Positions 6,934-11,823 of a stretch of 11,823 nt of DNA are shown piece after piece. Made by a program: the position numbers and the translations under genes. The notes below the pieces were generated by a model. That model was not told the origin of the DNA and ran no database searches. It saw only the letters and a program-made list of their open reading frames with translations. The stretch lies in the NCBI GenBank assembly GCA_023381945.1, contig JAMCQY010000418.1:1-11823 (forward strand), written 5' to 3'. The first letter of the stretch is position 1. Each line of letters starts with the position of its first letter. Source of the DNA: Deltaproteobacteria bacterium (GTDB lineage Bacteria > Desulfobacterota > Desulfobaccia > Desulfobaccales > 0-14-0-80-60-11).

Positions 6934-6948
6934 GGTCGATAATCGACC
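6934..6948. promoter_or_regulatory. Perfect 15-bp palindrome, possible operator
   Basis: GGTCGAT-A-ATCGACC is a perfect inverted repeat with a one-base centre, about 57 bases upstream of the first ORF of the regulator operon. It has the size of an operator for a dimeric DNA-binding protein. Which protein would bind it is unknown. Confidence 0.35.
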
Positions 6949-7005
6949 AGAGGATCGCTTTCCTTACCCCCAGCTTGGTGGAGAGGCGATAATGGGAATT
7001 ATATA

Positions 7006-7254
7006 ATGACCAACCGCAAACTGCAGGACGGCCGGATTGACCAAAAGCCATCCTCCGTGGAAACCAGCCAGATCGACTGCCAATTTTTGCCACAAGCCCG
7101 GGGCAACCGCCTGCAATTGATCAGCCGGGGACTGGCCGCCCTGGCCGAACGGGTCAAATTATTGCAGGGAACCTTCAACGTCAGGGGCCCAATCGGCGGC
7201 GGCAATGAAATAAATTTGGATATTTGCAAGGATGCAGGAGGACTAAGCCAGTGA
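7006..7254 (+). CDS. Short ORF resembling the C-terminal tail of a sensor histidine kinase
   Basis: This 82-aa ORF contains residues about 34-76 (NRLQLISRGLAALAERV, then LLQGTFNVRG and GGGNEINLDI). They match the last part of the HATPase domain in NarL-type sensor kinases, where the pattern is GL.L..M.ERV..LGG...V...PG.GT.I...I. The dimerisation helix with its histidine and the N and G1 ATP-binding boxes are absent. No remnant of them is readable in the 390 bases upstream. The stop overlaps the response-regulator start as GTGA, the usual arrangement of a kinase-regulator operon, so this is probably what is left of a deleted partner kinase. It has an ATG and a loose ribosome site (GGGA about eight bases upstream), so it may still be translated and serve to couple translation of the regulator. 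Confidence 0.55.
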   Translation: MTNRKLQDGRIDQKPSSVETSQIDCQFLPQARGNRLQLISRGLAALAERVKLLQGTFNVRGPIGGGNEINLDICKDAGGLSQ

Positions 7255-7934
7255 CAGAACCTTATCAAATAGTCTTGTGCGATGACCACGTCATGTTTCG
7301 GGAAGGCGTTCGCGGGGTGATTGAAATTATGCCCAACCTCAAAGTGGTGGGCGAATTGGGCGATGGCCAAGAACTGTTAGAATTTATGAAGACCGCCCAG
7401 CCAGACATGGTCATCATGGATATCTCGATGCCCAAGGTCCAGGGGATCGAAGCCACCAAGGAGATTAAGGCGGCCTACCCCAAGGTAAAAGTCCTGATTC
7501 TAACCATGCACAAGTCCACGGAACATCTGATTCGCGCCTTTTCTGCCGGGGCCGACGGCTATCTGCTGAAAGAAAACGCCCGTTCCGACCTGATCGCCGC
7601 CATTGATAAAATTCGGCACGGCAAGACCTACGTCTCCCCCCTGATCACCGACTTGATCGGGGAGATGTTCGTTCATAAGAAAGGGAAGGCAACCGGGCCG
7701 GAAGAACCTTTGACCAATCGGGAAATCGAGGTATTGACCCTGCTGTCGGAAGGCAAATCGAGCAAAGAAATTGCGGAATTACTGTTTATCAGCACCATGA
7801 CTGTGCAGAATCATCGCGCTAATATTAAAAAGAAATTGAATATGAGAAAAAACGCCGACCTGGTGAAATACGCCATACAGAAAGGCTATACTTCCGCCGG
7901 TTCCTCCTTTACTTCCGCAAGAGGCACTGCTTAA
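7251..7934 (+). CDS. NarL/FixJ-family response regulator
   Basis: This 227-aa protein has a receiver domain and a LuxR-type DNA-binding domain. The receiver has acidic residues D11-D12, phosphoacceptor D57 (PDMVIMD), T85 in LILT and K107 in YLLK, all intact. The helix-turn-helix spans about 154-212: LTNREIEVLTLLSEGKSSKEIA, then TVQNHRANIKKKLN. It should be a transcription regulator activated by Asp57 phosphorylation; targets are unknown. I chose GTG at 7251 because AGGAGG lies nine bases upstream and it overlaps the preceding ORF. A TTG at 7224 is also in frame but would place the SD inside the coding sequence. The only kinase-like sequence nearby is the truncated ORF upstream, so phosphorylation must come from elsewhere. 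Codon use looks more AT-rich than in mutL or rph. The stop lies only three bases from the 3' end of the opposing tRNA gene, leaving no room for a terminator. Confidence 0.92.
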   Translation: MTEPYQIVLCDDHVMFREGVRGVIEIMPNLKVVGELGDGQELLEFMKTAQPDMVIMDISMPKVQGIEATKEIKAAYPKVKVLILTMHKSTEHLIRAFSAGADGYLLKENARSDLIAAIDKIRHGKTYVSPLITDLIGEMFVHKKGKATGPEEPLTNREIEVLTLLSEGKSSKEIAELLFISTMTVQNHRANIKKKLNMRKNADLVKYAIQKGYTSAGSSFTSARGTA

Positions 7935-7937
7935 GAC

Positions 7938-8015
7938 TGGTCGGGACGGGCGGATTCGAACCGCCGACTTCCTGCTCCCAAAGCAGGCGCGCTAACCAGG
8001 CTGCGCCACGTCCCG
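7938..8015 (-). tRNA. tRNA-Pro(TGG)
   Basis: Read on the minus strand, all arms are present: acceptor CGGGACG/CGTCCCG with A discriminator, D stem GCGC/GCGC, anticodon stem CCTGC/GCAGG, and T stem GGCGG/CCGCC with loop TTCGAAT. The anticodon loop is TTTGGGA, giving anticodon TGG, which reads proline CCN codons. The CCA end is encoded (7938-7940). The body without CCA is 75 nt. The 5' 24 bases overlap the end of rdgB on the same strand, so it probably matures from the rph-rdgB transcript. Confidence 0.97.
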
Positions 8016-8654
8016 ACTTCTGTGGTAACGGATCAATTCCGGCCGCAAGTCTATTAGAATCTTCTTAAGGGCCGCCAAGGCCCGGGCCCGGTGGCTGAGC
8101 CGGTTTTTTACCATCGGTCCCAATTTCGCCATCGTGGCGCCGTACTCGGGAACCCAGAAGACCGGATCATAGCCAAAGCCCTGGGTCCCCTGGGGCGAAG
8201 TCGCAATCATGCCGCCACACTCTCCCCGGGCCGTTAACAGACGGCCATCCGGCAGGGCCAAGGCGATTTCGCAGACAAAGCGGGCCTGGCGCTGCTCCCA
8301 GGGCACGTCGCGCAACTCCTCCAGGAGTTTCCGCCAATTGTCCTCGTCCGTGGGCAGGCCCGGGGCGGTGCGGTCCAGCGCATAACGGGCCGAATAGATC
8401 CCGGGGCGGCCGGATAAAGCTTCCACCTCCAGCCCCGAGTCGTCCGCCAGGGCCGGGAGCCTAACCAGCCGCATCACTTCGCCAGCCTTGGCGGCGGCGT
8501 TTTCCGCAAAGCTGGCCCCGACTTCGGGGATCTCCGGCAGGCCCGGGAAGTCATCCAGTCCCAGAAGCGTAAGTTTCAGGTCCGCCAGGATTTGCCGCAT
8601 CTCCCGGAGTTTGCCCTGATTGCGGGTGGCCATCACCAGGACAGGGGCAGCCAT
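7992..8654 (-). CDS. rdgB: RdgB/HAM1 family XTP/dITP pyrophosphatase
   Basis: This 220-aa cytoplasmic enzyme hydrolyses non-canonical purine nucleotides (XTP, dITP, ITP) to monophosphates and pyrophosphate, keeping them out of DNA and RNA. Family motifs are present: ATRNQGK (9-15), the catalytic acidic pair in LADDSGLEVEALSGRPG (69-85), GFGYDPVFWVPE (159-170) and the C-terminal SHRARALAALKK (187-198). I chose ATG 8654 because the first beta strand (PVLVMATRN) needs it and AGGAGG lies about ten bases upstream. The inner ATG at 8633 would cut that strand. The start overlaps the end of rph by 22 bases. The protein runs about 20 residues past the usual end: its last eight residues and TAG stop are encoded by the 5' part of tRNA-Pro, suggesting that an original earlier stop was lost. 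Confidence 0.95.
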   Translation of the reverse strand: MAAPVLVMATRNQGKLREMRQILADLKLTLLGLDDFPGLPEIPEVGASFAENAAAKAGEVMRLVRLPALADDSGLEVEALSGRPGIYSARYALDRTAPGLPTDEDNWRKLLEELRDVPWEQRQARFVCEIALALPDGRLLTARGECGGMIATSPQGTQGFGYDPVFWVPEYGATMAKLGPMVKNRLSHRARALAALKKILIDLRPELIRYHRSRDVAQPG

Positions 8655-9379
8655 GATTTGAGCGCCTCCTCCTGCAGCCTGAGCAATTCTTTCAGCCCCG
8701 CCTGGGCCAGGGTCAGCAAGGCCCCCAGGTGGGCGGCGGGGAAGGGTCCCGCCTCGCCGGTGAGCTGCACCTCGATGAGTTCGCCTTTGGCGGTGCCGAC
8801 GAAGTTGGCGTCCACCGCGGCCTTGGAATCCTCCTCGTAATCCAGGTCCAGGAGTAGCTGCCCGTTGCTGTCCCCCACGCTCACTGCAGCCACCTGCTCC
8901 CGGATAGGCAGGGCGGACAGCACCCCCTGGCGTCTGAGGCCCTCCAAGGCCAGGCACAGAGCCACGAAGGCCCCGGTGATGCTGGCGGTCCGGGTACCGC
9001 CATCGGCCTGCAGGACGTCGCAGTCCAGGATGATGGTGCGGGGCCCCAAGTCCTGGAGATCCACCGCGGCCCTGAGCGAGCGGCCGATGAGCCGGCTGAT
9101 TTCTTGGGTCCGGCCCTTAAGCCCCCCCCGGCGGGCTTCCCGTTCCATTCGGCTGTGGGTGGCTCGGGGCAGCATGGCATACTCCGCAGTCAGCCAACCG
9201 CCGCCGGAGTGCAGCCGGAAGGGCGGCACCGTTTCCTGCACCGTGGCGGCGCACAAAACCCGGGTGCGGCCCCAGGTGATCAGGCAGGAGCCTTCGGCGA
9301 AATCGAGATAGCCCGGGGTGATGGCAACCTCCCGGAGCTGGTCCGGAGCACGGCCGCCGCGGCGGTGCATCTTTGGCAT
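8633..9379 (-). CDS. rph: Ribonuclease PH
   Basis: This 248-aa enzyme is a phosphorolytic 3'-5' exoribonuclease that trims tRNA precursors, acting as a hexamer. Signature segments are GGRAPDQLR (8-16), GWLTAEYAMLPRATHSR (61-77), GGLKGRTQEISRLIGRSLRA (85-104), DCDVLQADGGTRTASITGA (119-137) with the phosphate-binding GTRT at 128-131, and metal-ligand aspartates in LDLDYEED (177-184). Length is normal for the family. The start at 9379 has no clear ribosome site; ATG 9370 is an in-frame alternative three codons in. A GAGCC/GGCTC hairpin lies just upstream (9391-9402). The gene overlaps rdgB by 22 bases and is followed by tRNA-Pro, so a tRNA-trimming enzyme is made from a transcript that also contains a tRNA. 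A 57-aa ORF precedes it at about 110 bases. Confidence 0.97.
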   Translation of the reverse strand: MPKMHRRGGRAPDQLREVAITPGYLDFAEGSCLITWGRTRVLCAATVQETVPPFRLHSGGGWLTAEYAMLPRATHSRMEREARRGGLKGRTQEISRLIGRSLRAAVDLQDLGPRTIILDCDVLQADGGTRTASITGAFVALCLALEGLRRQGVLSALPIREQVAAVSVGDSNGQLLLDLDYEEDSKAAVDANFVGTAKGELIEVQLTGEAGPFPAAHLGALLTLAQAGLKELLRLQEEALKSWLPLSW

Positions 9380-9423
9380 CTTTTTATCTTGAGCCTGGGC
9401 TCATAAAGCTAAGACGGAGGACG

Positions 9424-9488
9424 GGAGACCGGGGACCGGAGCAAGAAATCTCTCCGTTCTTTTGTCTCCGGTCTCCGGTCTCCGGTCT
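9424..9488. repeat. Inverted heptamer repeats, CTCCGGT family
   Basis: The right part holds three exact tandem copies of CTCCGGT (9466-9472, 9473-9479, 9480-9486). The left part, GGAGACCGGGGACCGGAG (9424-9441), is the inverted copy with one change. They are separated by 24 bases and can form a long stem between rph and the 57-aa ORF. There is no T-run after it on the minus strand. Confidence 0.75.
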
Positions 9489-9489
9489 A

Positions 9490-9663
9490 TTATTCCTTAA
9501 GCGATTGCCTTAAGGTGTCGATGACCAGGTTAAAGGTGTCGTTGAAGGAAGCGGGGGAGACCCGGCCCACTTCGATGAATTTGACCACGATCTCCTTGGC
9601 CGCCTTCAGGATCAATTCATCCCGGGGGGACATCGGGGTCGGCGTCTGGCGCTCCCGGCCCAT
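9490..9663 (-). CDS. Small conserved-looking protein of unknown function (57 aa)
   Basis: The minus frame reads MGRERQTPTPMSPRDELILK and then a compact helical part with KEIVVKFIEVGRVSPASF and NLVIDTL, ending at a TAA at 9490-9492. I recall short proteins with a similar KEIVVKFIE.GR.SP.SF core in deltaproteobacteria, but know no function. It is soluble, has no cysteine and suggests two or three helices. I chose ATG 9663 because AGGAG lies seven bases upstream; the ATG at 9669 sits only one base from it. The opposite-strand ORF here is a shadow. It lies upstream of rph and rdgB on the same strand and may be their first operon gene. Heptamer repeat arrays flank it on both sides. Confidence 0.65.
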   Translation of the reverse strand: MGRERQTPTPMSPRDELILKAAKEIVVKFIEVGRVSPASFNDTFNLVIDTLRQSLKE

Positions 9664-9677
9664 GCTCATGCTCCTAA

Positions 9678-9843
9678 GTTTCGAGTTTCGAGTTTTCAGT
9701 TTTCAGTTTTCAGTTTTCAGTTTTCAGTTTAAGCTTGTGCTTTTTCTTTAGCTCATTATCAAATAAAATAAGACTGTCTTCACTTGATCAGCAAGAATTA
9801 TTCAGTCGAACAACTCGAAACTTAAAACTCAAAACTCGAAACT
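9678..9843. repeat. Inverted heptamer repeats, GTTTCGA/GTTTTCA family
   Basis: The left array (9678-9730) is an exact 7-bp period: two GTTTCGA, five GTTTTCA and a partial GTTT. The right array (9813-9843) is its inverse, also with period seven: ACTCGAA, ACTTAAA, ACTCAAA, ACTCGAA and ACT. Between them are about 80 AT-rich bases. These include GATAAT on the minus strand (9755-9760), a weak -10 candidate for the 57-aa gene. The left array would lie in that gene's 5' leader. Confidence 0.8.
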
Positions 9844-9850
9844 AAAAATG

Positions 9851-9893
9851 GCCCCGCGGGCCAGAAGAAGGCCATCTTGATGGCCGGCGGGGC
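9851..9893 (+). other. GC-rich structured leader upstream of mutL
   Basis: GCCCCGC (9851-9857) pairs with GCGGGGC (9887-9893) and encloses a perfect hairpin, GGCCATC-TT-GATGGCC (9870-9885). The element ends 32 bases before the mutL ATG. On the minus strand GGCCC-GCG-GGGCC is followed by ATTTTTAG, so it could also act as a weak terminator in that direction. Confidence 0.4.
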
Positions 9894-9925
9894 GGTTAAG
9901 AAGAACCGGATCACAGCCCTCCTCA

Positions 9926-11719
9926 ATGGAAAATGATAAACCAGTGACGGCGTCAAGGCAAGGGGATTTGCCAAAGCCCATCCGGATTCTGTCTCCCCAG
10001 GTGGCGGCCCAGATCGCCGCCGGCGAGGTCATCCTGCGCCCCGCCGCGGTGGTCAAGGAACTGGTGGAAAATTCTTTAGACGCCGCCGCACGGGCAGTGA
10101 CCGTGGAGATCGAGGAAGGGGGCCGCCGGTTTCTCCGGGTCGCGGACGACGGCTGGGGCATGTCTCCTGCGGAGGCGGAACTGAGCCTTAAGCGCCACGC
10201 CACCAGCAAGCTAAGGGATGAAGCTGACCTCCTCAACATCCACACCCTGGGGTTCCGGGGCGAGGCCCTGCCGAGCATTGCGGCGGTAAGCCGCCTCACC
10301 CTGTTAACCTGCCCGCCGGGGGGCGCCGGCCACCGGCTGGTGGTGGTGGCCGGAGAGCTCAAAGAGTCTTCTCCCTGGGCCGCGGCTCCGGGCACCTCGG
10401 TTTCGGCGGCCGAACTCTTTTTCAACACCCCGGCCCGGCGCAAATTCCTGAAGAGCAAAGACGCCGAACAGGCCCAGATCCTCGAAACCATGCGCCACCT
10501 GGCCCTGGGGTATCCTTCGGTCCACTTCACCCTGAAGACCCCGGCCCGGGTCCTGCTGAGCGCCCCGCCTACCTCCGACCTGGCGGCCCGGGTGGCTGCC
10601 CTCTTTGGTCCGGAGATGGCGGCCAGGCTGCTGCCGGTGGCCTTCTCCGCCGGCTCCTGGCAGGTGACCGGTTTGCTCAGCGACCCGGAGTTCTCCCTGG
10701 CCAGCTCCCGCTTCCAGGTCTTCCTGGTGAACCGCCGGGTGGTGCAGGACCGGGTCTTGGGGGCGGTGCTGAAGGCGACCTTTGCCGGCCTCCTGCCCCG
10801 GGGGCGCCATCCTGCGGCAGTGCTGCACCTGACGCTGCCCGCGGCGGATGTGGACGTCAACGTCCATCCCGCCAAGGCCGAGGTGCGCTTCCAGGACCCC
10901 GGCCGGGTCTACAGCTTTCTGTTGGCGGCCTTGCGCCAGGCCCTGGGGCCGCTCTCCGGCGCGGGAACACCCAGCTATACCGTCACCCTCCAACCTGACC
11001 CCCCCCGGGCGGCGGAGGCTTCATGGCTTTCTCCAGTCCCCTCCACTGCTCCTTCAACTTGGGAAGCGCCACCCTCCTGGCCCCAGACGGCCCCTGCTCC
11101 CGTACCCACGGCGGCCCCGCCCCTGGCCCCCCGGTCCTGGCGCTTCCAGGATTTAGCCGTTATCGGTCAGCTAAAAAACACCTACATCCTGGCCCAAGCC
11201 CCCGAGGGCCTGGTGCTGATCGACCAGCATGCCGCCCATGAGAGGGTCCTCTACGAGTCCCTCAAGGCGGGCGAGACCGCGGCGGCCCGGCAGGCCTTGC
11301 TGTTTCCCCGGGTGGTGGAGGTGCCGATCGTCCAGGCCGATTGGGTCCGGGAGAATCTGGAGGTCTTGGCTCAGACCGGCCTGGAGCTCTCTCATTTTGG
11401 CGGGGCCAGCTTTCTCATCACCGCCGCGCCGGCCTTCCTGGCCGCCTGCGACCTGGAGGCGGTGGTGACCGAGGCCATAGAGATCCTATCCCCGCTGAAA
11501 AGCGGCGCCTCCCCCCAGACCGTGCACGAGCAGGCCCGCCAGTTTATGGCCTGCCGGGGAGCGATCAAGGCGGGCGAGTTCCTGAAAGAAGAGGCCATCT
11601 TAGCCTTGCTGGTCCAACTGGATGAGATCCCGGTTTCCAGCCACTGCCCCCACGGCCGGCCCTTATGGCGTCTCATTCCGTTTAGTGAGATCCACCAGAG
11701 CTTCCGGCGACCAAAATAA
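9926..11719 (+). CDS. mutL: DNA mismatch repair protein MutL
   Basis: This 597-aa protein couples mismatch recognition by MutS to strand removal. The N-terminal GHKL ATPase has QIAAGEV (29-35) with VKELVENSLDA (43-53), DDGWGM (74-79), and RHATSKL (90-96) with GFRGEALPSI (109-118). Transducer-domain VNVHPAKAEVRF spans 311-322. A Pro/Ala linker (about 345-405) joins the C-terminal domain. That domain keeps the endonuclease motif DQHA-X2-E-X4-E (433-444), ACRGAIKAG (542-550) and CPHGRP (574-579), so it is a nicking MutL of the kind found in organisms without MutH. The start is uncertain: ATG 9926 has no SD (CCTCCT, an anti-SD sequence, lies just before it). TTG 9968, with AAGG nine bases upstream, gives the N-terminus MPKPIRIL, close to the family's usual one. 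It is transcribed away from the rph cluster. Confidence 0.97.
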   Translation: MENDKPVTASRQGDLPKPIRILSPQVAAQIAAGEVILRPAAVVKELVENSLDAAARAVTVEIEEGGRRFLRVADDGWGMSPAEAELSLKRHATSKLRDEADLLNIHTLGFRGEALPSIAAVSRLTLLTCPPGGAGHRLVVVAGELKESSPWAAAPGTSVSAAELFFNTPARRKFLKSKDAEQAQILETMRHLALGYPSVHFTLKTPARVLLSAPPTSDLAARVAALFGPEMAARLLPVAFSAGSWQVTGLLSDPEFSLASSRFQVFLVNRRVVQDRVLGAVLKATFAGLLPRGRHPAAVLHLTLPAADVDVNVHPAKAEVRFQDPGRVYSFLLAALRQALGPLSGAGTPSYTVTLQPDPPRAAEASWLSPVPSTAPSTWEAPPSWPQTAPAPVPTAAPPLAPRSWRFQDLAVIGQLKNTYILAQAPEGLVLIDQHAAHERVLYESLKAGETAAARQALLFPRVVEVPIVQADWVRENLEVLAQTGLELSHFGGASFLITAAPAFLAACDLEAVVTEAIEILSPLKSGASPQTVHEQARQFMACRGAIKAGEFLKEEAILALLVQLDEIPVSSHCPHGRPLWRLIPFSEIHQSFRRPK

Positions 11720-11770
11720 AGAGGCAAAGAGGCGAAAATACCAGCCTGCAAATTTCGCCTTTGCCCTTTT
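11718..11770 (+). terminator. Rho-independent terminator after mutL
   Basis: GGCAAA (11723-11728) and GGCGAAA (11731-11737) pair with TTTCGCC (11753-11759) and TTTGCC (11760-11765), with a two-base bulge and a 15-base loop. CTTTT follows. The stem begins at the mutL stop codon. Confidence 0.6.
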
Positions 11771-11792
11771 CGCTCAGTTGACTTAAATCGGA

Positions 11793-11798
11793 TATAAT
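11793..11798 (+). promoter_or_regulatory. -10 box TATAAT downstream of mutL
   Basis: A perfect TATAAT stands seven bases before an ATG at 11806. No -35 match is found at 16-18 bp; TTGACT (11778-11783) is too close, with a 9-bp spacer. It probably drives the next plus-strand gene. Confidence 0.35.
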
Positions 11799-11805
11799 TT
11801 TATTG

Positions 11806-11823
11806 ATGGCGGATTCGATTAAT
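11806..11823 (+). CDS. Possible start of a downstream gene (partial)
   Basis: An ATG at 11806 opens a frame reading MADSIN to the window edge. There is no ribosome site, only TTTTATTG before it. If real, the message from the TATAAT box would be leaderless. Six codons are too few to identify the product. Confidence 0.25.

Larger units (their letters stand above)
6616..7005. other. AT-rich intergenic region upstream of the regulator operon
   Basis: I find no convincing gene in 390 bases. A 30-codon ORF from the ATG at 6640 and a 62-codon ORF from 6804 have no recognisable content. I also found no sensor-kinase remnants in the plus-strand frames I checked. The stretch holds AGGT-ATTATT-ACCT (about 6789-6802), a 10-bp direct repeat and a 15-bp palindrome listed separately. 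It presumably carries the promoter of the response-regulator operon. Confidence 0.5.

Noticed and set aside
6804..6992. 62-codon plus-strand ORF before the kinase remnant
   Set aside because: No SD, no protein-like pattern, and it runs through the direct repeat and palindrome.
8655..8957. N-terminal extension of rdgB to 8957
   Set aside because: It overlaps rph fully, is Gly/Arg-rich nonsense, and the true RdgB N-terminus begins at 8654 with a good SD.
9678..9843. CRISPR array, because of regular short repeats
   Set aside because: Units are only 7 bp, directly tandem without spacers, and no cas gene is near.
9829..10875. 348-codon minus-strand ORF under mutL
   Set aside because: Ser/Arg/Ala-rich low-information sequence antisense to conserved MutL motifs, and it ends in the heptamer array.

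Overview
The window looks like chromosomal DNA of a GC-rich Gram-negative bacterium, most likely a Desulfobacterota (deltaproteobacterial) lineage. That placement is inference: it rests on GC-rich genes separated by AT-rich gaps, a lipobox lipoprotein, RNase PH next to the XTPase RdgB, a MutL of the endonuclease type, and palindromic repeat families I associate with such genomes. No rRNA, CRISPR array, IS transposase or phage gene is visible.

Layout. Positions 1-3637 are all minus strand. Reading in the direction of transcription they are a 4-oxalocrotonate tautomerase-like protein, an 87-aa unknown, a radical SAM protein with its own promoter, a doubtful small secreted ORF, an N-acetylhexosamine-1-kinase-like phosphotransferase, and a DOMON-like protein that runs off the left edge. 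The kinase carries an in-frame palindromic repeat that adds about 25 residues. At 3834-6284 (plus) lies an 816-aa lipoprotein fusing a beta-lactamase-fold amidase-like domain to a NamZ (DUF1343) exo-muramidase domain. This joins in one protein two activities of murein recycling that are separate genes in Bacillus.

Positions 6285-7005 hold no gene. They contain a 161-bp MITE-like element with 34-bp terminal inverted repeats around two strong hairpins, then an AT-rich stretch with a direct repeat and a 15-bp palindrome. Next come a short ORF resembling the last part of a NarL-type sensor kinase and, overlapping it by GTGA, a complete NarL/FixJ response regulator (7251-7934).

Facing the regulator is a minus-strand RNA/nucleotide-maintenance cluster: a 57-aa ORF, rph, rdgB and tRNA-Pro(TGG). 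rph and rdgB overlap, and the rdgB stop codon lies inside the tRNA. The 57-aa ORF is flanked on both sides by arrays of 7-bp repeats arranged as inverted pairs. mutL (9926-11719, plus) follows a GC-rich structured leader and ends in a hairpin terminator. The last bases hold a TATAAT box and a possible start of another gene.
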